A DNA stretch of 34,237 nucleotides from Pseudomonadota bacterium (lineage in GTDB: Bacteria > Pseudomonadota > Gammaproteobacteria > Xanthomonadales > Ahniellaceae): NCBI GenBank assembly GCA_022705045.1, contig JAKJFE010000021.1, positions 1 through 34,237 on the forward strand. Reading direction: 5' to 3'. The notes beneath the pieces are model-generated. The model saw only the letters and a program-made list of their open reading frames with translations, searched no databases and had not been told where the DNA came from. Shown here in pieces: positions 1-8,466 of the stretch. A program made the translations under genes and the position numbers. Position 1 is the first letter of the stretch. Each line of letters begins with the position of its first letter.

Positions 1-387
1 GCCGGCATCGAGTGCACGCTGGTGCGTGTGCAGGCCGGGATAGTTCGGCAGCAACGACGGGTGGATGTTGATCATGCGCGCGACCCGCGGCGCGACGACC
101 TCGGGCGACAGGATGCGCATGAACCCGGCGCAGACGATCAGGTCGGCGCCGCTGGCGTCGACGTGCTCGAACAGCGCACGGTCGAAGTCGAGACGGGAAG
201 GGAACGTTTTCGGATCGACGTGGATCGCGGCGATGCCGGCCGCGCGGGCGAGTGCCAGCGCGCCTGAAGCGGCCTTGTCGCTGAACACGCCGACGATGCA
301 CGCAGCCAGTTCTCCGCGGCCGATGGCATCGACCAGGGCGCGCAGGTTGCTGCCGCGCCCGGAGGCGAGGACCGCGACGCGCAGCAT
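1..387 (-). CDS. purN: Phosphoribosylglycinamide formyltransferase, 3' end cut by window
   Basis: Transfers a formyl group from 10-formyl-THF to GAR in de novo purine synthesis (cytoplasm). The 129 codons visible begin [20 protein letters not shown], the N-terminal phosphate-binding loop typical of PurN. They continue through a segment containing FMRILSPE and INIHPSLLPNYPG, which carries the catalytic Asn-His region (N and H of INIHPSLLP). The C-terminal part lies beyond the left edge. The ATG is chosen because it overlaps the purM stop by one base (TGATG), the usual translational coupling in purM-purN operons. Identification is firm; only completeness is uncertain. Confidence 0.96.
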   Translation of the reverse strand, partial: MLRVAVLASGRGSNLRALVDAIGRGELAACIVGVFSDKAASGALALARAAGIAAIHVDPKTFPSRLDFDRALFEHVDASGADLIVCAGFMRILSPEVVAPRVARMINIHPSLLPNYPGLHTHQRALDAG

Positions 388-1424
388 CAGCCGATGCGCA
401 CGCGCTCGTCGCCGTCGCGCGCGACGACCTGACCGATCTCGCGCGTGGCCAGGCCATGGCCGGCGAGCAGGCGCTTTGCGGTCGCGACGTCGTTGGCGTC
501 AAGCAGCAGGGTGAAGCCGATGCCGCAGTTGAAGGTGCGCCACATTTCCGCAGGCGCGACGTTGCCGCTGCGCTTCAGCCAGTCGAACACCGGCGGCAGC
601 ACGATGGCGCTGGCGTCGATGTCGAGGCCGAGCCCGTCGGGCACGACGCGGATGATGTTCTCGGTGATGCCGCCGCCGGTGATGTGGGCCATCGCGTGCA
701 CGTCGAGTTGCGGCAGCAGGTCCAGCATCGGCTTCACGTAGAGCGTGGTCGGTGCCATCAGCGCATCGGCCAGCGACACTGCGCCGAGATTGTCGGCGAG
801 GTTGGCATTGACGTGGCTGACGATGCGGCGGATCAGCGAATAACCGTTCGAATGCGGGCCGCTGGAGGCGACGCCGAGGATCACGTCGCCGGCACGCACC
901 TTCTTGCCGTCGAGCAGTTGCGGCTGTTCGACCGCGCCGACGGTGAAACCGGCCAGGTCGTATTCGCCGGGGCCGTACATGTCCGGCATCTCGGCGGTTT
1001 CGCCGCCGATCAGGGCGCAACCGGCGAGTTCGCAGCCCTTGGCGATACCACCGACAACGGCGACGGTGGTCGCGACATCGAGCTTGCCGGTGGCGAAATA
1101 ATCGAGGAAGAACAGTGGCTCGGCGCCTTGCACGAGCACGTCGTTGACACACATCGCGACCAGGTCGATGCCGATGCTGTCGTGACGGTTCAGCTGCTGC
1201 GCCAGCTTGAGCTTGGTGCCGACGCCGTCGGTGCCGGACACCAGCACCGGTTCACGGTACTTGCCGCTGAGGTTGAACAACGCGCCGAAGCCGCCGAGTC
1301 CGCCCATCACTTCCTTGCGGAAGGTGCGTGCGACCAGGGGTTTGATGCGCTCGACGACTTCGTTGCCGGCGTCGATGTCGACCCCGGCATCGCGGTAAGT
1401 CAGTCCGTTGGAGGCTGCGCTCAT
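387..1424 (-). CDS. purM: Phosphoribosylformylglycinamidine cyclo-ligase (AIR synthetase)
   Basis: Converts FGAM to AIR with ATP in purine synthesis; cytoplasmic homodimer. The 345-residue protein has the expected family length. The N-terminus carries [20 protein letters not shown], followed by GGFGALFNL and the ATP/substrate loop [14 protein letters not shown]. Further along are [36 protein letters not shown] and [10 protein letters not shown], all PurM signatures. It is the first gene of a purM-purN pair, with an extended -10 element about 30 bases upstream of the ATG. The upstream minus-strand gene ends 87 bases away, so purM probably has its own promoter. Confidence 0.97.
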   Translation of the reverse strand: MSAASNGLTYRDAGVDIDAGNEVVERIKPLVARTFRKEVMGGLGGFGALFNLSGKYREPVLVSGTDGVGTKLKLAQQLNRHDSIGIDLVAMCVNDVLVQGAEPLFFLDYFATGKLDVATTVAVVGGIAKGCELAGCALIGGETAEMPDMYGPGEYDLAGFTVGAVEQPQLLDGKKVRAGDVILGVASSGPHSNGYSLIRRIVSHVNANLADNLGAVSLADALMAPTTLYVKPMLDLLPQLDVHAMAHITGGGITENIIRVVPDGLGLDIDASAIVLPPVFDWLKRSGNVAPAEMWRTFNCGIGFTLLLDANDVATAKRLLAGHGLATREIGQVVARDGDERVRIG

Positions 1425-1454
1425 GCGGCATTCCGCTCGAAAAAAAGGCGGGCG

Positions 1455-1460
1455 ATGATA
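1455..1460 (-). promoter_or_regulatory. Probable extended -10 element of the purM promoter
   Basis: On the minus strand the sequence reads TGG-TATCAT, an extended -10 (TGn plus a 4-5/6 match to TATAAT). It would place the start of transcription near 1448 and give a leader of roughly 25 bases before the purM ATG at 1424. I see no convincing -35 box, as is common for extended -10 promoters. Pattern match only. Confidence 0.45.
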
Positions 1461-1511
1461 CCAGCGGGGTTCGGGCGCTTTTTCGGGCCGAGCGATCGGC
1501 CGGGCTCGGGC

Positions 1512-2801
1512 TCAGCCCTTGCCGAAGGGCCACTTCAACTTGTTCAGCAGACCTTTCTGCTTCTCTTCGATGGTCGGCTGTGTCGCCAGACGCTGGCGCG
1601 GCGTCCACTCGATGCGGCCGACGGCGTCGTAGGCATTGACCAGGTCGAAGACCGTTTCCATGCGGGTCTTGGCCATGGCCGAGATTTCATTCAGACGCAG
1701 CGGATGGTCCATTACCGCCGCGACCGCACCGTGCGAACGGTAGCCGGGCTCGATGAACACCTGTTCGTTGAGGCGATAGGTGCCGCCCGGATCGAGATGC
1801 GCCGCCAAGCGCCCGTTCGACTGCAGCAGCGCATGCAGCCAGCGCAGGTGCCAGTAAGGCCGCGACGGGGCCGACGCGCGTGCCTGGTTGAGCTCCGACG
1901 TGGTCAGTTTTTTCCATGCCGAACGCTGCAACTTGCCACGGCAATAAGACTCCAGCGCCGACAGGCTCGCATCCGCGTGGAAGGCTTCGTTCTTTGGATC
2001 GAGCGTGAGTGCGGGTGCACCATCGGCCTGGATCTGCGAAGGGCCACCCAGCACGTCGGCCTCGAAGAAGAACGGCAGATCGCCTTCCTCGCGTTCCGCA
2101 GCCGAGCCGACCAGCGGCGCATTCGTCATCAAGGCGCCGTCGCGGGCGCCGGAGATGCCGGCCTGAAGCGCACCGGTGCGCTCGATCGCCCGGGTTTCCG
2201 CGCGCCGATTGCTGGTGCCGGCCGAGGCCACGCCGATGCCATCGACCGTTGCCTCGGACAGCTTGAACTGACGGAAATCCGGCTGTTCCTGCTGTTCCTT
2301 TTCGCGCTTGATCACGACCTCGAGGCCGTCGGCGGCGGCGACACCGAGCAGCGCAGCCTTCGCCTGCTGCGTTCGTTCGATGAACGAATCGCTGAGTGCG
2401 CCCTGCCAGGACGGGGCCGTTGAAGTCGCTGGCGCCTGTTGCTCGTAGAAATTCTCGTCGACATGACTGATGCCGGCGCTGGCCTGGCGCGGCATGGCCG
2501 CGGCGGCGACGACCTTGGCCAATTGATCGGCATCGAGCGGGTGGCGCAACACGAGTGCGTCCTGGGCCGGCTGATCGGCCTCGATCAGGACCGCGTAATG
2601 CACGCCGGACGATTCCGCCTTGATGCGGGCGGCTTCGCCAATCAGCACGTTCGGATCGACGATGACGAGATCGGCACCTTCCTCATTGCCCCAGGTCCAC
2701 TTCGTGTCCGACTTGGCCGAGATCTTGCGCAGCAACAGGCGCAGGAAGGCCGTTGTCTCTTCGGAGACGCCGACGACGGCGATGGTCTTGGATGCGGACA
2801 T
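1512..2801 (-). CDS. Unknown protein with degenerate receiver-like N-terminal domain
   Basis: The 429-residue product is not one I can name. Residues 1 to about 105 look like a response-regulator fold: a hydrophobic strand (KTIAVVGVS), a helix, then GADLVIVDPNVL where the phospho-acceptor strand would be. Later comes a VLIEAD strand, and RHPLDADQLAKVV stands where a receiver has its Lys-Pro and last helix. The switch Lys is not evident, so it would be a pseudo-receiver. The middle (110-270) is low in predicted structure and polar. The C-terminal 130 residues (HLRWLHALLQSN onward, with VFDLVNAYDAVGRIEWTP) look like a compact helical domain, vaguely like DUF4388/winged-helix modules. ATG at 2801 starts only 48 bases from the divergent kinase, so a shared control region is likely. 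No signal peptide. Function unassigned. Confidence 0.8.
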   Translation of the reverse strand: MSASKTIAVVGVSEETTAFLRLLLRKISAKSDTKWTWGNEEGADLVIVDPNVLIGEAARIKAESSGVHYAVLIEADQPAQDALVLRHPLDADQLAKVVAAAAMPRQASAGISHVDENFYEQQAPATSTAPSWQGALSDSFIERTQQAKAALLGVAAADGLEVVIKREKEQQEQPDFRQFKLSEATVDGIGVASAGTSNRRAETRAIERTGALQAGISGARDGALMTNAPLVGSAAEREEGDLPFFFEADVLGGPSQIQADGAPALTLDPKNEAFHADASLSALESYCRGKLQRSAWKKLTTSELNQARASAPSRPYWHLRWLHALLQSNGRLAAHLDPGGTYRLNEQVFIEPGYRSHGAVAAVMDHPLRLNEISAMAKTRMETVFDLVNAYDAVGRIEWTPRQRLATQPTIEEKQKGLLNKLKWPFGKG

Positions 2802-2849
2802 GGGCGGATGGTGCGTCGTGGGCGCCCGCAACGCAAGCACCGCGGCGTT

Positions 2850-5069
2850 ATGCTGGCGCCGCCTCGCGAGCCCCGACCTGTGCACGAGTCCGAACCGTCC
2901 GTTCCGCATCCTGACGACGACACCGCCCCGGGCTTGCGCGCGCGCCGAGCAGCCGAGGCCGTCGAATCGGGTCGGCGCCTCGGCGAATACCGCCTGGATG
3001 GCGTGCTTGGCGAAGGCGGCATGGGTCTGGTCTATGCCGCGACCGATCTGCGCGACGGCCGCGAGCTGGCGATCAAGCGCGTGCGTCCGCACCTCGCCAC
3101 ACCCATGCTGATGCGCCGGCTGGCCCGCGAATTCGAACTGATGCAGCGGGTCGACCATGCCGGCATCGTGCGTCCGCTGGCGCTGGAAACCGATCCCGAT
3201 GGTGCGCCCTACCTGGTGCTGGAGCGGGTCCGCGGAGAATCGTTCGCACTGGCCGAACTGGATCGTCCGCCGCGCGAGCGCATCGGCTGGATCGCGCAGG
3301 CAGCGCGCCTGGCCGGGGTCGCGCACGGCTGCGGTGTCGTGCATCGCGACATCAAGCCGTCGAATCTGATGATCGGCACCGACGGTCAGGTCCACCTGCT
3401 CGACTTCGGCATCGCCAAACCGATGGCGGACGAGGCGATGACGGCGCTGACCCAGACCGGCGAACGCATGCTGACGCCGCGCTACGCCGCGCCCGAACAA
3501 TTCCGTGGCGAGTCGGTCGGTGCGGCCGCCGACGTCTACGCACTCGGCACCATGCTGCTCGACAGCGTGTTCGGCCCCGATGCGACGGCGCCGGCCGCGA
3601 CCACGCTCGATCCGCGCGAAGCGACATGGATGAAGGCCATCATCGGCTGCGCGCGTGATCCCGATCCGGCCCGCCGATACGTCGATGGCACCACGCTGGC
3701 GGATGATCTGGATCGCTGGCTGGCGGGCCGCAGGCCGCGGGCGTCCGCGTGGTGGCGTCGCATGCGCTGGCCGCGGCTCGCTGCAGTCGCGTCATTCGTC
3801 GTTCTTGCCGCAGCAGTGTCGGGTTGGCAATGGCGGACGCAGCAGCGCGCCATGCCGATCGACGCCGGTCTCGGGATTGTCGCCGCCGACCTCGACGGCT
3901 TGCCGGGTGATGCGGCCAATTCGGTGCGTCTGGCCCTGGCCGCCGATGCCGAGGGCGACCGTCCGCGCGCGCAGGCCTTGATGCAGGCGGCCGATGCGGC
4001 GCAGTTGCATCGGGTGCCGGTGCTCTACCTCGCGACCTGGGAGCGTGGCGAGGGCGGCAACACCCAGTTGACCCGGCTCGATGCCTTGTTGCGCGAGCAG
4101 CGCGACGCCTATTTCGGTCTGCTTCGCGACTGGCTGAAAAGCGAGGGCGAGGCGCCGCTGCAGACCCAACGCATCCTGCGTGCCGCACTCGATCTGCGGC
4201 CAAGCGCTTGGAAGTTGCGGCTGGCGTTGGCGCATCAATCCCTGTTGCGCGGCGACGACGCCGGCGCGCGCCGCGAACTGGCCGTGATCGATGCCAGCCA
4301 GCTCGATCTCAAGCGCGCCACGATTGTGCTCGGCGATCGCGCCATGTTGGGTGACACCGCCGACGTCGAGCGCCTGTTGCCGGCGCTGCGCGCGCGCGGT
4401 GCACTCGCCGCCGATGTGGTCGCTGCGGCGGTCGGCCTCGCCAGTAGTCGTTGTGATGTCGTGGCGCCCGGCATCGACGCCCACGTCGTGGCCGCCACCG
4501 ATGCGCACCGCCCCGATCTGGCCGACAAGCTGCGCCGCATCGGCCTGTTGTGTCTTGGCGAATTGCAGCGCTGGCCGGAACTGCTCGATGCGGCACGACG
4601 CACGCAACGCGATGCGGTGGCCAGCGGATCGATTCGCAGCGTGCCGGAACTCGCCATTCTCGCGGCCATCGCGGCCGTGCGCAGCGGCGACCCCGACGAA
4701 GCGCAACGCCTGCTCGACGACGCCGACAGCGAGACCTTGTACGTCGGCCTGCGCCTTGATCTGGCGCTGACCCGGCGCATGCTCGGCCTGCCGGACACGG
4801 TGTTGCCGACCTTGCAGTCCGACCCGGAACCGGACACGAATGATCCGGCGTTGCCGCATCTGGTGCGTGCGTTCGTGGCTTACGGCGATGGCGATATCGC
4901 AGCCGCGAAAGAAGCGTTGGCCGACGCCCGTCGCGATGGCATCCGCGAATCGCTGTTCGCGATGCATTCGGCCTGGCTGGGACGACAGTTGGGCGAAACC
5001 GATGCATCGGCGAAGCGCATGCCGATGTTGTGGTACCCGCCGACCTCGCGTTGGGCGACGCGGTGGTGA
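2850..5069 (+). CDS. Transmembrane serine/threonine protein kinase with C-terminal TPR-like domain
   Basis: A Hanks-type kinase of 739 residues. From ATG 2850, the Gly-rich loop GEGGMGLVY is at 54-62, the ATP lysine in AIKRV at 76 and the helix-C Glu near 94. The catalytic loop HRDIKPSNLM begins at 165, DFG is at 185-187 and the APEQF motif at 214-218, so the kinase should be active. One membrane helix (about 310-326) follows. A ~410-residue Ala/Leu/Asp-rich helical region comes next, probably TPR-like and exported. An alternative start is GTG 2880; a TATGCT at 2849-2854 could be a -10 box, in which case GTG 2880 is the true start. No strong Shine-Dalgarno site favours either. Its divergent neighbour has a receiver-like domain and may be a partner (inference). 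Substrate unknown. Confidence 0.9.
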   Translation: MLAPPREPRPVHESEPSVPHPDDDTAPGLRARRAAEAVESGRRLGEYRLDGVLGEGGMGLVYAATDLRDGRELAIKRVRPHLATPMLMRRLAREFELMQRVDHAGIVRPLALETDPDGAPYLVLERVRGESFALAELDRPPRERIGWIAQAARLAGVAHGCGVVHRDIKPSNLMIGTDGQVHLLDFGIAKPMADEAMTALTQTGERMLTPRYAAPEQFRGESVGAAADVYALGTMLLDSVFGPDATAPAATTLDPREATWMKAIIGCARDPDPARRYVDGTTLADDLDRWLAGRRPRASAWWRRMRWPRLAAVASFVVLAAAVSGWQWRTQQRAMPIDAGLGIVAADLDGLPGDAANSVRLALAADAEGDRPRAQALMQAADAAQLHRVPVLYLATWERGEGGNTQLTRLDALLREQRDAYFGLLRDWLKSEGEAPLQTQRILRAALDLRPSAWKLRLALAHQSLLRGDDAGARRELAVIDASQLDLKRATIVLGDRAMLGDTADVERLLPALRARGALAADVVAAAVGLASSRCDVVAPGIDAHVVAATDAHRPDLADKLRRIGLLCLGELQRWPELLDAARRTQRDAVASGSIRSVPELAILAAIAAVRSGDPDEAQRLLDDADSETLYVGLRLDLALTRRMLGLPDTVLPTLQSDPEPDTNDPALPHLVRAFVAYGDGDIAAAKEALADARRDGIRESLFAMHSAWLGRQLGETDASAKRMPMLWYPPTSRWATRW

Positions 5070-5152
5070 GATCGCGGGACAGAGCCCGCTCCCACAAGAG
5101 CCAAGACCAGAGTATTCAGAGTTTTTTTGGGAGCGGGCTCCGCCCCGCGATG
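5070..5152 (+). repeat. Inverted pair of REP-like sequences (REPIN-like)
   Basis: Left arm 5070-5094 and right arm 5128-5152 are inverted copies matching at 22 of 25 positions. The core reads GGGAGCGGGCTC on the right arm, and each arm can fold alone (GCGGG paired with CCCGC). The spacer (5095-5127) holds a run of seven T. The motif resembles the REP family widespread in Pseudomonas and Xanthomonadales that is moved by RAYT transposases. It lies between the convergent ends of the kinase gene and metG, where it may also end transcription from both sides. Confidence 0.75.
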
Positions 5153-5154
5153 CT

Positions 5155-7224
5155 CTACTTCACCCTCATGCCCGGCTTGGCACCGCCGTCGGGGCTGAGC
5201 AGGAACGGTCCGCCGCGCTCATCCGATGCGGCCAGCACCATGCCCTCGCTCATGCCGAACTTCATTTTGCGCGGCGCCAGGTTGGCGACCATCACGGTGA
5301 GCCGACCCACCAGTGTGGCCGGGTCATAGGCCGACTTGATGCCGGCGAAGACCTGGCGCTGTTCGCTGCCAATGTCGAGTTTCAGGCGCAGCAGCTTGTC
5401 CGCTTCCGGCACCGCTTCGGCCTCGACGATGCGCGCGATGCGCAGGTCGACCTTGGTGAAGTCGTCGATCGAGATCGTGCCGGCGGCAGCAGCCGGCGCT
5501 TCGGCCTTCTTCTCCGCAGCCTTGGCGGGTGCCGCCGCCTTCGGCGCTTCCGCCAACGTGTCCTTGCTCGCCTCGACCATGGCCTCGATCGCTTTCGCAT
5601 CGACGCGGGTCATCAGCGGCTGGAACGGGTTGATCTCAGTGGGCGCTGAGGCTACTTCTGCAAACTTCGGCGTTCCGTGTCGTTTGAACAGCGCTGTGAT
5701 TGCTTCAAACGTTTTGGGCAGGATCGGTGCCAAATAAACTGCGAGCGTATAGAAAGCTCGCAAGGTGTCGGACGCGACTCCGTGGAGTAGATGCTTTGCC
5801 GTCGGGTCTTTGGCCAAAGCCCAAGGCTTCTTTTCGTCCCAGCGACGATTAACGCTGTCAGCGATTTGCATGACGGAGCGTGTGATCTCCGAGAAGTGCC
5901 GCGCTCGGTAGAGTTTTTCGATTTCGTTGAGCAGCGCCAACGCTTCTCCGTAGGCGGTAGGCTGTCCATTCGCGATGGTCATTGAAGTGTCATCGCTTGT
6001 GTCGAGTTTCCCGTCGAACGACTCGGTGATGAACTTCGCTGCACGACTCGCGATATTCACGAACTTGCCGACCAGGTCCGAGTTCACGCGAGCGGCGAAG
6101 TCGTCGAGGTTGAGGTCGAGGTCTTCGACGCCGGCGCCGGTCTTGCCCGCGAAGTAGTAGCGCAGGTATTCCGGATTCAAGTGATCGAGATAGGTGCGCG
6201 CCTGGATGAAGGTGCCGCGCGACTTCGACATCTTCGCGCCATTCACCGTCAGGTAGCCGTTGACGTGCAGCCGCGTCGGCGTGCGCTGGCCCGAGCCGTG
6301 CAGCATCGCCGGCCAGAACAGGCCGTGGAAGTTGATGATGTCCTTGCCGATGAAGTGGTGCAGCTCAGTCTGGGTCTCCGGCGCGAGGAATCCCTCGTAG
6401 CTCATGCCGGGATTCTTCGCGCAAAACGCCTTGAAGCTGGCGAGATAACCGATCGGCGCATCCAGCCAGACGTAGAAGAACTTTCCCGGCGCATCCGGAA
6501 TCGGGAAGCCGAAGTAGGGCGCGTCGCGCGAGATGTCCCAGGGCCGCAGGCCGCTGTCCAGCCATTCGCCGAGCTTGGCCTTGACCGCGGCGTGCGCGAC
6601 GTCACCCTTGAACCAGTCGCGCAGCATGCCTTCGAACTTCTGCAGGTCGAAGAAGTAGTGCTCGGACTCGCGCAGCACCGGCGTCGCGCCGGACATCACC
6701 GAACGCGGGTGCTTCAGGTCGGTCGCGGCATAGGTGGCTGCGCAGTTCTCGCAGTTGTCGCCGTACTGGTCGGGCGTGCCGCATTTCGGGCATTCGCCCT
6801 TGACGTAGCGATCCGGCAGGAACATCTCCTTCACCGGGTCGTAGAGCTGCTCGATCGTGCGCTGGCTGATGTAGCCGCCCTCGCGCAGCTTCAGGTACAT
6901 CGCCGTCGCGATATCGCGGTTTTCTTCGCTGTGCGTCGAGTGGTAGTGGTCGAACGCGACCTCGAAGGCCATGAAGTCGCGCTCGTGGCCTTCCTGGATC
7001 GACTTGATGAACACCTCCGGCGCCAGTCCGGCTTTTTCGGCGGCGAGCATGATCGGCGTGCCGTGGGCGTCGTCGGCGCAGACGAAATACGCCTTGTCGC
7101 CCAGCATGCGCCGCGCCCGCACCCAGATGTCGGCCTGGATGTAACCGACCAGATGGCCGATATGCAGCGGCCCGTTCGCATAGGGCAGGGCGGTGGTGAC
7201 GAGCAGCGTGGAATGCGACGACAT
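5155..7224 (-). CDS. metG: Methionyl-tRNA synthetase, dimeric form with C-terminal tRNA-binding domain
   Basis: Charges tRNA-Met with methionine (cytoplasm). The 689-residue protein has the HIGH motif at 21-24 and a zinc knuckle (CPKCG and CENC). It also carries the KMSKS motif within [11 protein letters not shown], a helical anticodon-binding domain, an Ala/Lys/Glu-rich linker, and a C-terminal OB-fold ([16 protein letters not shown]) that dimerises and binds tRNA. Length fits the E. coli type (about 677). ATG 7224 is chosen over upstream in-frame codons because the protein then starts directly at [19 protein letters not shown]. The part coding for residues 388-528 is markedly lower in GC than the rest (see findings). 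Divergent from mrp, as in many gammaproteobacteria. Confidence 0.97.
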   Translation of the reverse strand: MSSHSTLLVTTALPYANGPLHIGHLVGYIQADIWVRARRMLGDKAYFVCADDAHGTPIMLAAEKAGLAPEVFIKSIQEGHERDFMAFEVAFDHYHSTHSEENRDIATAMYLKLREGGYISQRTIEQLYDPVKEMFLPDRYVKGECPKCGTPDQYGDNCENCAATYAATDLKHPRSVMSGATPVLRESEHYFFDLQKFEGMLRDWFKGDVAHAAVKAKLGEWLDSGLRPWDISRDAPYFGFPIPDAPGKFFYVWLDAPIGYLASFKAFCAKNPGMSYEGFLAPETQTELHHFIGKDIINFHGLFWPAMLHGSGQRTPTRLHVNGYLTVNGAKMSKSRGTFIQARTYLDHLNPEYLRYYFAGKTGAGVEDLDLNLDDFAARVNSDLVGKFVNIASRAAKFITESFDGKLDTSDDTSMTIANGQPTAYGEALALLNEIEKLYRARHFSEITRSVMQIADSVNRRWDEKKPWALAKDPTAKHLLHGVASDTLRAFYTLAVYLAPILPKTFEAITALFKRHGTPKFAEVASAPTEINPFQPLMTRVDAKAIEAMVEASKDTLAEAPKAAAPAKAAEKKAEAPAAAAGTISIDDFTKVDLRIARIVEAEAVPEADKLLRLKLDIGSEQRQVFAGIKSAYDPATLVGRLTVMVANLAPRKMKFGMSEGMVLAASDERGGPFLLSPDGGAKPGMRVK

Positions 7225-7246
7225 GGTGTTCTCGGTTGGTTCTTCT

Positions 7247-7282
7247 CCCCGCGACGCGGGGCGAAGATGTCCCGAAGGGACA
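7247..7282. repeat. Two adjacent small palindromes in the metG-mrp gap
   Basis: CCCCGCGACGCGGGG (7247-7261) and TGTCCCGAAGGGACA (7268-7282) are adjacent stem-loops in the 140-base divergent gap between metG and mrp. Read on the minus strand with flanking bases (CCCTCATCTGTCCCTTCGGG), the second resembles an interspersed repeat common in Xanthomonadales intergenic regions. They would lie in the metG leader if metG transcription starts upstream of them. The repeat-family assignment is from memory. Confidence 0.5.
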
Positions 7283-7364
7283 GATGAGGGGCAATGCGGC
7301 CCACAATGATGCCACGCCGACCCCCAGCCACTAAACTGCACAGTCCCGCATTCAGGCCGTCCTC

Positions 7365-8453
7365 ATGTCCAACGCCAAAGCCGTCGCCGAATCCTTGCTC
7401 GCCACGATCCAAGATCCGCACAGCGGCCAGAGCCTGGTCGAGTCCGGCATCGTCAAGGCGGTCGGCGCCGATGGCGACCGCGTCGTCGTCGATCTGGTCG
7501 TGCCGTATCCGGCCGCAAGTTGGCTCGTCGAGTTGCAGGCGCAGGTGAAGCGCACGCTGGAAGCGGACGCGGTGATCGCGCTGGCGACGGTGTCGGTGGC
7601 CAGCCGCGTGTTCTCGCACAAGGTGCAGAATGACCTGACGCCGCTGCCGGGCATCAAGAACATCATCGCGGTGGCGTCTGGCAAGGGCGGCGTCGGCAAG
7701 TCGACGACGGCTGCGAACCTGGCGCTGGCCTTGCAGGCGGAAGGCGCCAAGGTTGGCATCCTCGACGCCGACATCTACGGGCCGAGCCAGCCGCGCATGA
7801 TGGGGGTGTCCGGCAAGCCGGATTCGCTCGACGGCAAGACCATCGAGCCGAAGGATGGCCACGGCGTGCAGGTGATGTCGATCGGCCTGCTGATCGACGA
7901 GGACACGCCGATGATCTGGCGCGGCCCGATGGTCACGCAGGCGCTGACGCAGCTGCTGTCCGACACCAACTGGCGCGACCTCGACTACCTCGTCATCGAC
8001 CTGCCGCCCGGCACCGGCGATATCCACCTGTCGCTGTGCCAGAAGGTACCGGTCTCGGGTGCCGTCATCGTCACCACGCCGCAGGATATCGCGTTGCTGG
8101 ATGCCAAGAAGGCGCTGAAGATGTTCGAGAAGGTCAACGTGCCGGTGCTCGGCATCGTCGAGAACATGGCCATCCACGTCTGCTCGAACTGCGGCCATGC
8201 CGAACACATCTTCGGCGAAGGCGGCGGCGCGCGCATGGCCGCGCAGTACGGGGTGCCCGTGCTCGGCAGCCTGCCGCTCGACATCCATATTCGCGAACAG
8301 GCCGACGGCGGCACCCCCACCGTCGTCGCCATGCCCGACTCCGACGCCGCCAACCGCTACCGCGCCATCGCCCGCACCACCGCCGCACGCCTCTCGCAAC
8401 AGGCCCGCAACAAGAAGATCAGCTTCCCGAACATCGTGATCCAGAACACCTGA
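7365..8453 (+). CDS. mrp: Iron-sulfur cluster carrier protein, Mrp/ApbC family P-loop ATPase
   Basis: Cytoplasmic scaffold/carrier that binds and passes on Fe-S clusters, probably as a dimer. In 362 residues it has an N-terminal MIP18-like (DUF59) domain (about 1-85), then the deviant Walker A SGKGGVGKST (105-114) of the MinD/ParA class. The DIYGPSQPRM segment, the VIDLPPGTGD motif and the cluster-binding CSNC (Cys273 and Cys276) followed by HIFGEGGG complete it. The C-terminus is family-like. A TAAACT at 7332-7337 could be its -10 box. The gene converges on the acyltransferase with a 9-base gap. Confidence 0.96.
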   Translation: MSNAKAVAESLLATIQDPHSGQSLVESGIVKAVGADGDRVVVDLVVPYPAASWLVELQAQVKRTLEADAVIALATVSVASRVFSHKVQNDLTPLPGIKNIIAVASGKGGVGKSTTAANLALALQAEGAKVGILDADIYGPSQPRMMGVSGKPDSLDGKTIEPKDGHGVQVMSIGLLIDEDTPMIWRGPMVTQALTQLLSDTNWRDLDYLVIDLPPGTGDIHLSLCQKVPVSGAVIVTTPQDIALLDAKKALKMFEKVNVPVLGIVENMAIHVCSNCGHAEHIFGEGGGARMAAQYGVPVLGSLPLDIHIREQADGGTPTVVAMPDSDAANRYRAIARTTAARLSQQARNKKISFPNIVIQNT

Positions 8454-8466
8454 TCGTCGCGATCAG
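8450..8466. other. Palindrome spanning the stop codons of two convergent genes
   Basis: CTGATCG-TCG-CGATCAG is a perfect 7-base-pair inverted repeat that contains the TGA of mrp (8451-8453) on the plus strand and the TGA of the acyltransferase (8463-8465) on the minus strand. There is no T-run on either side, so it is not a classical terminator. It may protect 3' ends or simply be the product of tight packing. Confidence 0.4.

Noticed and set aside
456..2423. Long plus-strand frame (about 655 residues) opposite purM and the unknown gene
   Set aside because: Antisense to purM, whose identity is certain; composition is His/Asp/Gln/Val-rich as expected for a shadow frame.
2802..3500. N-terminal extension of the unknown 429-residue protein to a 662-residue frame
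   Set aside because: The extension is antisense to the kinase catalytic domain; ATG 2801 starts a good hydrophobic strand.
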